Assembly (NCBI GenBank): GCA_024236295.1
Contig: JACKKT010000009.1
Span: 1-64,000 of the forward strand
Source of the DNA: Kordiimonadaceae bacterium
GTDB taxonomy: Bacteria; Pseudomonadota; Alphaproteobacteria; Sphingomonadales; Emcibacteraceae
Length of the DNA: 64,000 nt
Direction: 5' to 3'
Each line of letters starts with the position of its first letter. Position 1 is the first letter of the stretch. Shown piece after piece: positions 17,900 to 26,952 of the stretch. Below the pieces are notes generated by a model. It saw nothing but the letters and a program-made list of their open reading frames with translations. It had not been told where the DNA came from and ran no database searches. A program made the position numbers and the translations under genes.

Positions 17900-19447
17900 T
17901 CATTGGTCCGGTTTTGTCCAGCGCAGCACCGGATTACGGGCTGCCGCCGTTTCATCAAGCCGCCGAAGCGGTGCATTATAAGGAGCACCTGAGAAACGTT
18001 CTTTCTCGCCCGCCTTTGCCGCAGCAACAAGATGGCGCATCATGCCAATGAACTGATCAACTGACAGTTTGCTTTCTGATTCTGTTGGCTCAATTAACAT
18101 GGCCCCATGGACAACCAATGGGAAATACATGGTCATCGGATGATAGCCTTCATCAATCATCGCTTTTGAGAAATCTAGCGTGCTGACACCGGTATCTTTC
18201 AGGAAGCGGTCATCAAACAGGGCTTCATGCATACAGGGGCCATTAAAACTGGCACTCATCACATCCTTAAGGGACGCAAGAATATAATTCGCATTAAGAA
18301 CACTGTCCTCAGCAACTTTGGCAAGGCCGTCTGCGCCGTGTGACATCATATAGGCAAGGGCACGCACAAACATACCCATCTGACCATGAAATGCGGTCAT
18401 ACGGCCAAAACTTTTACCAGATTTGTCATGTTCAATCAGTTCAAATTCCTCATCTCCGGCAACCACATAGGGAATAGGGGCATAGGGGGCAAGGGCTTCT
18501 GAAAGCACAACCGGTCCGGCACCGGGACCGCCGCCACCATGCGGTGTTGAAAAAGTTTTATGAAGGTTGATATGCATGGCATCAACGCCAAGATCGCCCG
18601 GGCGTACTTTGCCAACTATGGCGTTAAAGTTGGCACCATCACAATAAAAATAACCGCCAATTTCATGAACGGCATCGGCAATTTCAATGATTTCGCGTTC
18701 GAATAGTCCACATGTGTTCGGGTTTGTCACCATTATCGCAGCAACATCGGGACCAAGCGCTTCTTTCATTGCTTCCAGATCAACTCGGCCATCTTTTGTG
18801 GCAGGGATTGGTTTTACCGTATAGCCACAAAGAGTGGCTGTTGCCGGGTTTGTTCCATGGGCACTTTCCGGGGCTAGGACGATTGAGCGGGGGTTACCCT
18901 TAGCTTCAAGCGCTGCCCTAATGGTCATCAAACCGCAAAGCTCACCGTGAGCACCGGCCTTAGGTGACATGGCAACCGCCGGCATGCCGGTAAGGGTTTT
19001 AAGCCAGTGTGCCAAAGTATCAATAAGATCAAGCGCCCCTTGCGTTGTGCTGATCGGCTGGAGCGGATGGATATCCGATAGTCCAGGTAGGCGCACGACC
19101 TTTTCATTTAGACGCGGATTATGTTTCATGGTGCATGAACCAAGAGGATAAAGCCCCAGATCGATGGCATAATTTTTCCGGCTTAGACGCGTATAATGGC
19201 GCATGGCCTCTGGTTCTGTAAGCCCGGCAAGGCCGATTTCTTCTGTCCGTTCCATGCCGCCTAGTCGGTTTTCAAAATCTTCTACTTCTGGAAAATCTAC
19301 ACCTGTGCGGCTAGTATCGCCAATTTCATAAATAAGCCCTTCGACCTGTGACAATCCTCTGCTGCCGGTGTAGCTTGGGTAACCGGATCGGGTTGAATTG
19401 CCTGAATTTTCTACGCTGGTGGGGCGTCCCTGATTATTCATTGTCAT
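17900..19447 (-). CDS. gcvPB: Glycine dehydrogenase (decarboxylating) subunit 2
   Basis: A 515-aa PLP enzyme half of the split P-protein of the glycine cleavage system. The pyridoxal lysine lies in NLHKTFSTPHGGGGPGAG. Together with GcvPA it decarboxylates glycine and passes the aminomethyl group to the lipoyl arm of GcvH. Its start overlaps the gcvPA stop by ATGA, so the two subunits are translationally coupled. It is the last gene of the riboswitch-controlled operon. Confidence 0.96.
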   Translation of the reverse strand: MTMNNQGRPTSVENSGNSTRSGYPSYTGSRGLSQVEGLIYEIGDTSRTGVDFPEVEDFENRLGGMERTEEIGLAGLTEPEAMRHYTRLSRKNYAIDLGLYPLGSCTMKHNPRLNEKVVRLPGLSDIHPLQPISTTQGALDLIDTLAHWLKTLTGMPAVAMSPKAGAHGELCGLMTIRAALEAKGNPRSIVLAPESAHGTNPATATLCGYTVKPIPATKDGRVDLEAMKEALGPDVAAIMVTNPNTCGLFEREIIEIADAVHEIGGYFYCDGANFNAIVGKVRPGDLGVDAMHINLHKTFSTPHGGGGPGAGPVVLSEALAPYAPIPYVVAGDEEFELIEHDKSGKSFGRMTAFHGQMGMFVRALAYMMSHGADGLAKVAEDSVLNANYILASLKDVMSASFNGPCMHEALFDDRFLKDTGVSTLDFSKAMIDEGYHPMTMYFPLVVHGAMLIEPTESESKLSVDQFIGMMRHLVAAAKAGEKERFSGAPYNAPLRRLDETAAARNPVLRWTKPDQ

Positions 19448-20790
19448 TTGAGCACCTCACTAAGTTCACCAACAAGAATGTCCATATCATCTTCCGATGT
19501 GGTTTCGGTTACGGCTATGAGCAGGTCATTGGCCAGATCTTTATTATCGGGATAAAGCCTTGAAACCGGCAGACCCGCAATAATATCCTGCTCAACCAAT
19601 GCTTCGACAACGTCTGCCGCGTTTTTATTGAGCCTTACTGTAAATTCATTAAAGAACGTATCGTTGAGCAACTCAACGCCCTTTACTTTGCTTAATTTTG
19701 ATGCAAGTTTGACGGCGGCAGCATGATTAATTTTGGCAAGTTGCCGATAGCCTGCTTCTCCCAGCAAAGTCATATGGATGGTAAAGGCCAACGTACAAAG
19801 ACCGGCATTGGTACAAATGTTGCTGGTGGCTTTTTCACGGCGGATATGCTGTTCCCGGGTCGAAAGAGTAAGCACAAATCCCCGTTTTCCATCGGCGTCC
19901 GTTGTTTGGCCACATAGACGCCCGGGAAGTTGGCGCACGTATTTTTGTTTCGTGGCAAAAAGTCCGACATAAGGACCACCATAATTCAGACCATTGCCAA
20001 TTGACTGGCCTTCGCCGACCACAATATCAGCGCCCATTTCACCGGGAGATTTAATGGCACCGAGAGCAACAATTTCAGTAGTGATTATCACAAGCAATTT
20101 ATTTTTTTCATGAAGGGCATCAGCCAGCGCCGAATAATCGTTAATATTTCCAAAAAAATCAGGATACTGGACAATGACACAGTTGGTGTCGTCATCAACC
20201 AGTTCAAGCAGATTTTCAGCTCTATTAACGGTGGTCTCAGAAACGACAATGACATCTTCGGTATATTTGGTTGCGCTTTTTATCACATCTATATATTGCG
20301 GATGTAGGTTTCCGCTGACGATAGCCTTGTTTTTGCGGGTGATGCGCCGTGCCATAAGGGCCGCTTCCCCCGCGGCGGTTGATCCATCATACATGGACGC
20401 ATTGGCAACATCCATGCCGGTAATCTGCGCCACCTGTGTCTGGAATTCATAAAGCGCCTGCAAGGTGCCTTGTGAAATTTCAGGCTGATAAGGTGTATAG
20501 GCTGTCAGAAATTCACCGCGCTGAATTTGGTAATCAACAGCGGCTGGAACATGGTGCCGATAAGCACCCGCACCTACAAAAAAGGGCACACTGCCTGCAG
20601 AAATATTTCTGTCAGAGAAGGCAGCAAAATTTTGTTCAACTTCCATTTCCGTCATATGAAGAGGAAGGTCAACCAGCCCTTTAAGAAGAGCATGGTTTGG
20701 AACATCAATAAATAAATCATCAATGTCCTTTACCCCGATTTTTGCAAGCATTTCGGCCCGGTCATCGGATGATAATGGTAAATAACGCAT
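19444..20790 (-). CDS. gcvPA: Glycine dehydrogenase (decarboxylating) subunit 1
   Basis: A 448-aa partner of GcvPB, homologous to the N-terminal half of single-chain P-protein; it lacks the PLP lysine but completes the active site. Typical stretches include RYLPLSSDDRAEMLAKIG at the start, YTPYQPEISQGTLQALYEFQ, and STREQHIRREKATSNICT. It starts 16 bases after gcvH. The split P-protein is common in Gram-positives and many Alphaproteobacteria. Confidence 0.95.
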   Translation of the reverse strand: MRYLPLSSDDRAEMLAKIGVKDIDDLFIDVPNHALLKGLVDLPLHMTEMEVEQNFAAFSDRNISAGSVPFFVGAGAYRHHVPAAVDYQIQRGEFLTAYTPYQPEISQGTLQALYEFQTQVAQITGMDVANASMYDGSTAAGEAALMARRITRKNKAIVSGNLHPQYIDVIKSATKYTEDVIVVSETTVNRAENLLELVDDDTNCVIVQYPDFFGNINDYSALADALHEKNKLLVIITTEIVALGAIKSPGEMGADIVVGEGQSIGNGLNYGGPYVGLFATKQKYVRQLPGRLCGQTTDADGKRGFVLTLSTREQHIRREKATSNICTNAGLCTLAFTIHMTLLGEAGYRQLAKINHAAAVKLASKLSKVKGVELLNDTFFNEFTVRLNKNAADVVEALVEQDIIAGLPVSRLYPDNKDLANDLLIAVTETTSEDDMDILVGELSEVLK

Positions 20791-20806
20791 ATGGTTTAAT
20801 CCTGTT

Positions 20807-21181
20807 TTATTCTAAACCTGCTATGAATTCTTTGTAGCCCGCTGCATCCATCAGGCTTTCAAGTTCGCTTTCATCGGCAATTTCAATTTTAAAGAACCAG
20901 CCGTCACCATCCGGCGATGTGTTGACCAGCGCGGCGTTATCCTCAAGTTCTTCATTGACAGCTGTAATTTCACCGCCCACTGGGCAGTAAATTTCTGATG
21001 CGGCTTTAACACTTTCGACAACGGCAACTTCGTCACCTTTGGCGAAATCTTCACCCACTTCAGGCAGTTCAACAAATACAATATCGCCAAGGGCATTTTG
21101 CGCGTAGTCGGTAATGCCGACAGTGCCCGTTTTTCCCTCGACTTCGATCCATTCATGATCTTCAGAATAATAAATTGTCAT
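20807..21181 (-). CDS. gcvH: Glycine cleavage system H protein
   Basis: A 124-aa lipoyl carrier shuttling the aminomethyl intermediate between P- and T-proteins. The lipoylated lysine lies in AVVESVKAASE. The start is taken at ATG 21181, giving the canonical MTIYYSEDHEWI, with AAGGGA about 9 bases upstream; an ATG at 21199 overlapping the gcvT stop would add six residues unlike the family. Confidence 0.95.
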   Translation of the reverse strand: MTIYYSEDHEWIEVEGKTGTVGITDYAQNALGDIVFVELPEVGEDFAKGDEVAVVESVKAASEIYCPVGGEITAVNEELEDNAALVNTSPDGDGWFFKIEIADESELESLMDAAGYKEFIAGLE

Positions 21182-21195
21182 TTCTTTTTTTCCCT

Positions 21196-22320
21196 TCATT
21201 TTGGTTTTCTATAATATCTTTGCGGAACAAATGGCATATCCGCGACCTTGGCTTCGAGTTTCTTTTTTCTCACGGCCAGAAAAATGTCTGTGCCAGTTTT
21301 GGCATAATTTGAATTTACATAACCCATGGCGACCGGCCCACCGAATGTCGGGCCAAAACCACCGCTTGTAACGATGCCAATGACATTATCATTCGCATCC
21401 AGAATTTCAGTTCCTTCGCGTGCTGGTGCCCGCCCGGATGGTAAAATACCAACTCTTAACTTAGAGGCATCACCATTATTAAGTTGGCCGAGAATTTTAT
21501 CGGCACCGGGAAAGCCGCCTTCAGCGCGGCGGCGCGGTCCGATTGACCAGTCAAGTGATCCTTCGATCGGCGTTGTATCGGTTGTTATATCATGACCGTA
21601 AAGGCAAAGGCCCGCTTCAAGGCGAAGACTGTCCCGCGCGCCTAGACCAATGGCTTCGACTTCCGGCTCGGCCAGTAGGGCATTACAGACTTCAATAGCT
21701 TTATCAGCGGGAATTGAAATTTCATGTCCATCTTCACCTGTATAGCCGCAGCGGCTGATAAAACAATCAGCGCCGCAGATGGAAACTTCCGCATAGGACA
21801 TAAAGTCCATTTGATCGGCACCGGCCGCAAAACGGGAAATAACCTCAGCAGCCATTGGTCCCTGCAGGGCAACAAGTGCGCGATCACTCAGCTCAATTAA
21901 GTCAAGATGTGCGGGAAGATTGGCACGCATGTGGGCAATATCCTGTTCTTTACAGGCAGCATTGACCACCATGAAAATATCATTTTCCCGTTTTGTAATC
22001 ATCAGATCATCAAGGATACCACCATTTTCATCGGTAAACATAGTGTAACGGATACGATTGGTTTTCAAGTCAATGATATTGCCAGGCACCAGAGTTTCGA
22101 GCCATTTGTCAGCACCATGACCTTTAATGACAACCTGCCCCATATGTGAAACATCAAAAAGTCCTGCTTTTTCGCGGGTATGGTTATGTTCTCCCATAAC
22201 GCCAAGCGGATATTGCACGGGCATCAGGTAACCGGCAAAGGGCACCATTTTGCCGCCAAGGTCTTCATGAAGTGAATAAAGAGGTGTTTTTAACAGACTG
22301 CTATTATTCTCTACACTCAT
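21196..22320 (-). CDS. gcvT: Aminomethyltransferase (glycine cleavage T protein)
   Basis: A 374-aa tetrahydrofolate-dependent enzyme that releases ammonia from the lipoyl-bound aminomethyl group and makes methylene-THF. Recognisable segments are MVPFAGYLMPVQYP, GLFDVSHMGQV, CGYTGEDGHEISI and LGARDSLRLEAGLCLYG. First gene of the gcv operon; GGAGA precedes the ATG by about 8 bases, and the glycine riboswitch lies 50 bases upstream. Confidence 0.96.
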   Translation of the reverse strand: MSVENNSSLLKTPLYSLHEDLGGKMVPFAGYLMPVQYPLGVMGEHNHTREKAGLFDVSHMGQVVIKGHGADKWLETLVPGNIIDLKTNRIRYTMFTDENGGILDDLMITKRENDIFMVVNAACKEQDIAHMRANLPAHLDLIELSDRALVALQGPMAAEVISRFAAGADQMDFMSYAEVSICGADCFISRCGYTGEDGHEISIPADKAIEVCNALLAEPEVEAIGLGARDSLRLEAGLCLYGHDITTDTTPIEGSLDWSIGPRRRAEGGFPGADKILGQLNNGDASKLRVGILPSGRAPAREGTEILDANDNVIGIVTSGGFGPTFGGPVAMGYVNSNYAKTGTDIFLAVRKKKLEAKVADMPFVPQRYYRKPK

Positions 22321-22370
22321 AAATTATCTCCAGAGTAAGCACTATAGATACGAAAACCCGTATCATCGGT

Positions 22371-22543
22371 GCCCCCTCTGTCATCGGTACCTGAGAGATT
22401 TGACCCGGATTTAACCAGGTTTACCCCGTCGGCGGAGGAATTATCCTCACTTTCCAGAGTGCTTTAATTCCTGGCGGTCCGGGTGCCTGAGAGTTTCCGG
22501 GGCGGTTGCTCCTTCGGCGCCTTAATCAAGGTCTCTCCCGCAA
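22371..22543 (-). ncRNA. Tandem glycine riboswitch controlling gcvTHPAPB
   Basis: On the minus strand the leader has two glycine aptamers in series. The 5' aptamer opens with GCGGGAGAGACC (22530-22541), contains GCGCCGAAGGAGCAA and closes with AACTCTCAGGCA. The second runs from about 22483 to 22371 with GCCGACGGGGTAAACC and AAATCTCTCAGGTACC, ending near GACAGAGGGG. These conserved blocks define the class. It should switch on gcv when glycine is plentiful. No clear terminator follows; a small GATACG/CGTATC hairpin (22345-22362) lies between the aptamers and the gcvT ribosome site, so control of translation is possible. Confidence 0.95.
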
Positions 22544-22560
22544 AGAAAATAGCAATGGTC

Positions 22561-22588
22561 ATAATAAGGGGATTGATTGAAGAGTCAA
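22561..22588 (-). promoter_or_regulatory. sigma70-type promoter of the gcv operon
   Basis: TTGACT (22583-22588) and TATTAT (22561-22566) on the minus strand, spaced by 16 bases. Transcription would begin near 22554, a dozen bases before the first riboswitch aptamer. Confidence 0.7.
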
Positions 22589-22592
22589 TCAA
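22573..22592. promoter_or_regulatory. Perfect 20-bp dyad over the gcv -35 box (candidate operator)
   Basis: Arms TTGATTGA (22573-22580) and TCAATCAA (22585-22592) flank AGAG. It covers the -35 element, the usual place for a repressor site. No regulator gene is adjacent, and the binding protein is unknown. Confidence 0.5.
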
Positions 22593-22628
22593 AGTCATTA
22601 TATAAAGAAGCAGAAAAATCAATTTGTT

Positions 22629-22657
22629 CTGTTGTGGCGATATGTTCACAATATAAT
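22629..22657 (+). promoter_or_regulatory. Possible promoter of sppA
   Basis: A consensus TATAAT at 22652-22657 lies 39 bases before the sppA ATG; the best -35 at 17 bases is only CTGTTG (22629-22634). Confidence 0.3.
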
Positions 22658-22696
22658 GGGTTGTATTAGTTGGAATTTTGATAAAATGAGGGCCAC

Positions 22697-24544
22697 ATGG
22701 GTTTAATAAAATCGTTCTGGAGATTTATTCAAAAGTTACAATCTTTTGTTGGTACTTTACTATTTCTCATCGTTCTTTTGATATTCTCGGCCATCATTCT
22801 TGCAAATTTTATGACTGATTCGGAAGAGGGGGAACTAACCGCTAAAAATAGTGCTCTTGTTCTGGATTTTAAGGGACTGATCGTTGAGCAGGAGGCATTC
22901 AGCAATGACCCTTATGAACAATTGCTTGCTGGCGATTTAGGGGGCAATACCCGTCTGCGCGACATTGAACGGGCTATTGATCTTGCGGCGGAAGATGACA
23001 ATATCAAAATGCTGGTTCTTGATTTCAGCCAGTTTGCCGGTGCATATCCTTCCAAGCTTCATTATATTGGCAGAAAAATAGAGCAATTTAAAAAAAGCGG
23101 CAAAAAAGTTGTCTCCTACGGCAGTCTTTATAGTCAGTCAGCTTATCTTCTGGCCTCATTTGCCGATGAAATTTATATACACCCACAGGGCGCCGTGCTT
23201 TTATACGGATATGGCGGATTTCAGAATTATTTTCTCGGATTTTTGAATAAAATAAAAGCGGAAGTACAGCTTTTCCGTGTTGGCAAATATAAATCGGCAA
23301 TGGAACCTTTTATCCGTAATGATATGTCGGATGAAGCCAGGGAAGCCAATCTTGAATTATATAACAGTTTCTGGGATTCCTATCTGGCCGATATTTCAGA
23401 ACAAAGAAATATTGATGAGGCTGTCTTACGTGCAGGTATTGATAATGCCGATCAGCTTCTGATGGATTTGAAGGGTGATCTTGGCCAGCTTGCACTGCAG
23501 AATTCACTGGTTGACGGCTTAAAAACCCGCGCTGAATGGATTTCCTATATGCAGAATGAAGTCGGTAAAGGTCATGGCAAGCAGGAAATAAATCAGATTA
23601 ATTTAAAAACATATCTTGCATCAAAATTTGATCGTTCTCAATTGGAACGTGGAAACAACATTGTTGCCATTATTTATGCCAATGGAACAATAATGGACGG
23701 CGTAATGCCGCAGGGAACTGTTGGTGGGGATACACTTTCCAGGCAACTTCGTGAAGCTCGACTAGATGATCGGGTAAAAGCTGTTGTACTCCGTGTAGAA
23801 AGTCCCGGTGGAAGCGCTTTTGCATCTGAACTGATCAGGCAGGAAATATTGCTGTTAAAAGCGGCGGGTAAGCCAGTCATTGCTTCATTTGGCGGTGTTG
23901 CTGCGTCAGGCGGGTACTGGATTTCGGCAAATGCCGATGAAATTTGGGCTAGTCCCACGACCATAACCGGATCAATCGGCATCTTTGGCGCAATTCCTAA
24001 TATTGAGGGAACTTTGGCTGAGATTGGCATAACAACAGATGGTATTGGCACAACACCGCTTGTGTCTGCCGGTATTAATAAACCACTGCCGGAAAAGCTA
24101 AAAAATATTATCCAGAGCAATATTGAAAATGGATATGACAGATTTTTAAACCTGGTTGCCGAAGGACGGCATATGAGTGTTGAACAGGTTAATGAAATTG
24201 CCCAAGGAAGGGTCTGGACAGGTGCCAAAGCGTTGGAAATTGGACTTGTAGACCATTTGGGAAATCTCGATCACGCTATTAAGGCGGCAGTTTCAAAAGC
24301 TGATCTTAAGGATTATAATGTTGTTTATTGGGAAGACGAGCTTCCCATTGAATTGCAGATCATGTCACGACTTTTTGACAGTGAAAGCAAACTGGCTGAT
24401 TTTGTCGCGTCTAAGCAAAAAAGGCCTGAACTACTCCTTATGAACAAAATTACAGAGAAATTATCCCTGTTTAGTAAAATGAATGACCCTCAACATGCCT
24501 ATGTACTTTGTATTGAATGTATGGCTGGTATTAATTCTCAATAA
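22697..24544 (+). CDS. sppA: Signal peptide peptidase SppA, 67-kDa type
   Basis: A 615-aa inner-membrane serine protease that clears signal peptides after export. One N-terminal transmembrane helix (about residues 17-38) anchors two tandem SppA domains on the periplasmic side. The catalytic dyad is visible: Lys199 in GKYKSAMEP from the first domain and Ser404 in VAASGGYW from the second, matching the long E. coli form (K209, S409). GAGGG precedes the ATG. Divergent from gcv. Confidence 0.94.
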   Translation: MGLIKSFWRFIQKLQSFVGTLLFLIVLLIFSAIILANFMTDSEEGELTAKNSALVLDFKGLIVEQEAFSNDPYEQLLAGDLGGNTRLRDIERAIDLAAEDDNIKMLVLDFSQFAGAYPSKLHYIGRKIEQFKKSGKKVVSYGSLYSQSAYLLASFADEIYIHPQGAVLLYGYGGFQNYFLGFLNKIKAEVQLFRVGKYKSAMEPFIRNDMSDEAREANLELYNSFWDSYLADISEQRNIDEAVLRAGIDNADQLLMDLKGDLGQLALQNSLVDGLKTRAEWISYMQNEVGKGHGKQEINQINLKTYLASKFDRSQLERGNNIVAIIYANGTIMDGVMPQGTVGGDTLSRQLREARLDDRVKAVVLRVESPGGSAFASELIRQEILLLKAAGKPVIASFGGVAASGGYWISANADEIWASPTTITGSIGIFGAIPNIEGTLAEIGITTDGIGTTPLVSAGINKPLPEKLKNIIQSNIENGYDRFLNLVAEGRHMSVEQVNEIAQGRVWTGAKALEIGLVDHLGNLDHAIKAAVSKADLKDYNVVYWEDELPIELQIMSRLFDSESKLADFVASKQKRPELLLMNKITEKLSLFSKMNDPQHAYVLCIECMAGINSQ

Positions 24545-24593
24545 TGAATAAGGCCATTTGAATTTCTGGGAACAATGTGTATAAGGTCATGTC

Positions 24594-25541
24594 ATGAACG
24601 AAAAAAATATGAACCTTTATATAGCAAATCCACGCGGGTTTTGCGCAGGTGTAGACCGGGCCATACAAATTGTTGAAATGGCATTGGAGAAATATGGCGC
24701 TCCTGTTTATGTCCGCCATGAGATTGTCCATAATAAATATGTGGTTGAAGGTCTGGTAAAACGAGGGGCCATATTTGTCGATGAGCTAGACGAAGTTCCA
24801 ACAGATAAACCAGTGGTTTTCTCAGCACATGGGGTGCCAAAATCCGTTCCGCAGGAAGCTGAAAACAGAAAAATGCTTTATATAGATGCGACCTGCCCGC
24901 TGGTCAGTAAAGTGCACCGTGAAGCCGAGCGATATGACCGCCAGGGGATGGAAATTGTTATGATTGGTCACAAAGGGCACCCTGAAGTTATCGGGACAAT
25001 GGGACAGCTGGCGACAGGAGCAATTCATCTTGTGGAAAGTCCGGAAGATGTTGAAAAACTCCAGCTTAAAAATGAAGATAATGTCGCCTATATTACCCAG
25101 ACCACTTTGTCTCTAGATGATACCTCTGAAATTATTGAGGCGTTAAAAGCAAAATATCCGTCCATCCAGGACCCCAAGAAAGAAGACATCTGTTACGCTA
25201 CTACTAACAGACAAAACGCTGTTAAAGCTTTGGCAGAGAAAGTTGAGATGGTGCTTATTATTGGAGCTCCAAACAGTTCGAACTCACGCAGACTGGTGGA
25301 AGTGGCCCGAAAAGTCGGCTGCCGTTCAATGCTAATTCAAAGGGCCGCCGAAATTGACTGGAACTGGTTTGATAATGTCAGTGCGGTGGGGATTTCTGCC
25401 GGGGCATCAGCACCAGAAATCCTCGTGGAAGAAGTGATGAGCGCCTTTAAAAACCGCTATAAAACATCGATTGAAAACATCCATACCATTGAAGAAAATG
25501 TAACTTTTAAAGTTCCGGCAATTTTGGCAAAGGATGACTGA
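24594..25541 (+). CDS. ispH: 4-hydroxy-3-methylbut-2-enyl diphosphate reductase
   Basis: A 315-aa iron-sulfur enzyme catalysing the last step of the MEP isoprenoid pathway, giving IPP and DMAPP. Three cluster cysteines are seen in RGFCAGVDRA, DATCPLVSKVH and DICYATTNRQ; GAPNSSNSRRLVEVA is the substrate loop. It supplies precursors for the ubiquinone tail added by UbiA. AAGG lies before ATG 24594. The next gene begins two bases after the stop, and ispH-thrB-rnhA is a conserved alphaproteobacterial order. Confidence 0.96.
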   Translation: MNEKNMNLYIANPRGFCAGVDRAIQIVEMALEKYGAPVYVRHEIVHNKYVVEGLVKRGAIFVDELDEVPTDKPVVFSAHGVPKSVPQEAENRKMLYIDATCPLVSKVHREAERYDRQGMEIVMIGHKGHPEVIGTMGQLATGAIHLVESPEDVEKLQLKNEDNVAYITQTTLSLDDTSEIIEALKAKYPSIQDPKKEDICYATTNRQNAVKALAEKVEMVLIIGAPNSSNSRRLVEVARKVGCRSMLIQRAAEIDWNWFDNVSAVGISAGASAPEILVEEVMSAFKNRYKTSIENIHTIEENVTFKVPAILAKDD

Positions 25542-25543
25542 TA

Positions 25544-26515
25544 ATGGCGGTTTATACCATTGTAAATGCTGATGAAATTGCCGCTTTTATTGATGAGTAT
25601 GATGTTGGAGAAGTGATATCTTTTAAAGGGATTGCAGAAGGTGTTGAAAATTCAAATTATCTGCTGACCACCACAAAAAATCATTTTATCCTGACCCTAT
25701 ATGAAAAGCGGGTGAATGAGAATGATTTACCCTTTTTTCTTGGCCTGATGGACCACCTTGCCCATAAAGGCATCAATTGCGCAACGCCCATTGCAGATAA
25801 AGAAGGAAATATCTTAAAATCATTATGTGGTCGCCCTGCCGCCCTAATCAGCTTTCTTGATGGATTATCGGTAAGCAGACCATCTGTTCAAAACTGCAGG
25901 GAGTTGGGATCAGCCCTGGCGGAGATGCATCTCGCCGTCTCTGATTTTAAACTATCAAGAGAAAATGATCTTTCGCTAGCAGGCTGGCAAAAGCTTGCTA
26001 AAGAATGTGATCTGCGCGCAGATGAATGTCAGACGGGTTTAAGAAATATTATTTCGGACGAAATGATTGAACTTTCGAATAACTGGCCGACCGATCTACC
26101 GGTTGGCATAATTCATGCGGATTTATTTCCGGACAATGTTTTCTTTTTAAATGGGAAATTATCCGGTCTCATTGATTATTATTTTGCCTGTTCTGATATG
26201 CTTGTCTATGACGTGGCAATATGCCTGAATGCCTGGTGTTTTGAAGCGGATGGTGCCTTTAACGTGACCAAGGCGGCAGGGTTGATCAGGGAATATAATG
26301 CAATTCGTCCACTGTCCGACAGTGAAAAAAATGCATTGCCACTTTTATGCCGTGGTGCCGCACTAAGATTTATGCTGACAAGACTTTATGACTGGCTTAA
26401 CCGAGTTGAAGGAGCCCTGGTAAAAACCAAGGATCCTCTTGAATATTTAGCAAAATTGACATTTCATCAACAGGTTAAATCGGCTGGTGAATATGGTGTG
26501 GATATGGGCATATGA
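25544..26515 (+). CDS. thrB: Homoserine kinase, APH-fold (ThrB type II)
   Basis: A 323-aa kinase that phosphorylates homoserine for threonine synthesis. Unlike the GHMP-type ThrB of enterics, it has the aminoglycoside-phosphotransferase fold: EGVENSNYLL near the N-terminus, catalytic IIHADLFPDNVFF and metal site GLIDYYFACSD. Threonine synthase, the next enzyme, is encoded at 58.2 kb. Its stop overlaps the rnhA start (ATGA). Confidence 0.93.
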   Translation: MAVYTIVNADEIAAFIDEYDVGEVISFKGIAEGVENSNYLLTTTKNHFILTLYEKRVNENDLPFFLGLMDHLAHKGINCATPIADKEGNILKSLCGRPAALISFLDGLSVSRPSVQNCRELGSALAEMHLAVSDFKLSRENDLSLAGWQKLAKECDLRADECQTGLRNIISDEMIELSNNWPTDLPVGIIHADLFPDNVFFLNGKLSGLIDYYFACSDMLVYDVAICLNAWCFEADGAFNVTKAAGLIREYNAIRPLSDSEKNALPLLCRGAALRFMLTRLYDWLNRVEGALVKTKDPLEYLAKLTFHQQVKSAGEYGVDMGI

Positions 26516-26952
26516 AGGAAGTTATAATTTACACGGATGGGGCCTGTTCAGGTAATCCGGGACCTGGCGGATGGGGCGCTCTTTTAATTTATGGTGATCA
26601 TAGTCATGAAATAATGGAAGGTGATTTTGAGACAACCAACAATCGCATGGAATTAACAGCAGCGATTGAAGCACTCAATGCCCTTAAACGTCCCTGCCGT
26701 GTTATCCTGCATACGGACAGCACATATGTTAAAGACGGGATCAGCAAGTGGATAGAAAACTGGAAACAGAATGGCTGGCGGACAGCGGCGAAAAAACCGG
26801 TTAAGAATGCTGATTTATGGCAGGCTCTTGATGAAGCTGTTGAGCGGCATGATGTTGTCTGGAAATGGGTCAAAGGACATGATGGTGATGAAGGAAACGA
26901 GCGGGCGGATGAACTCGCCAATATGGGCCTGAACAATTATAAAGTATTATGA
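26512..26952 (+). CDS. rnhA: Ribonuclease HI
   Basis: A 146-aa cytosolic endonuclease cutting RNA in RNA-DNA hybrids, important for primer and R-loop removal. All four acidic catalytic residues are in place: YTDGACSGNPGPGGWG, NNRMELTA, HTDSTYV and GNERADELA. Length matches the family. Overlaps thrB at the start and the ankyrin gene at the stop, both by ATGA. Confidence 0.96.
   Translation: MKEVIIYTDGACSGNPGPGGWGALLIYGDHSHEIMEGDFETTNNRMELTAAIEALNALKRPCRVILHTDSTYVKDGISKWIENWKQNGWRTAAKKPVKNADLWQALDEAVERHDVVWKWVKGHDGDEGNERADELANMGLNNYKVL

Noticed and set aside
23674..24228. 184-codon open frame antisense to sppA
   Set aside because: Fully inside the catalytic region of sppA, which is clearly real; no start signal.
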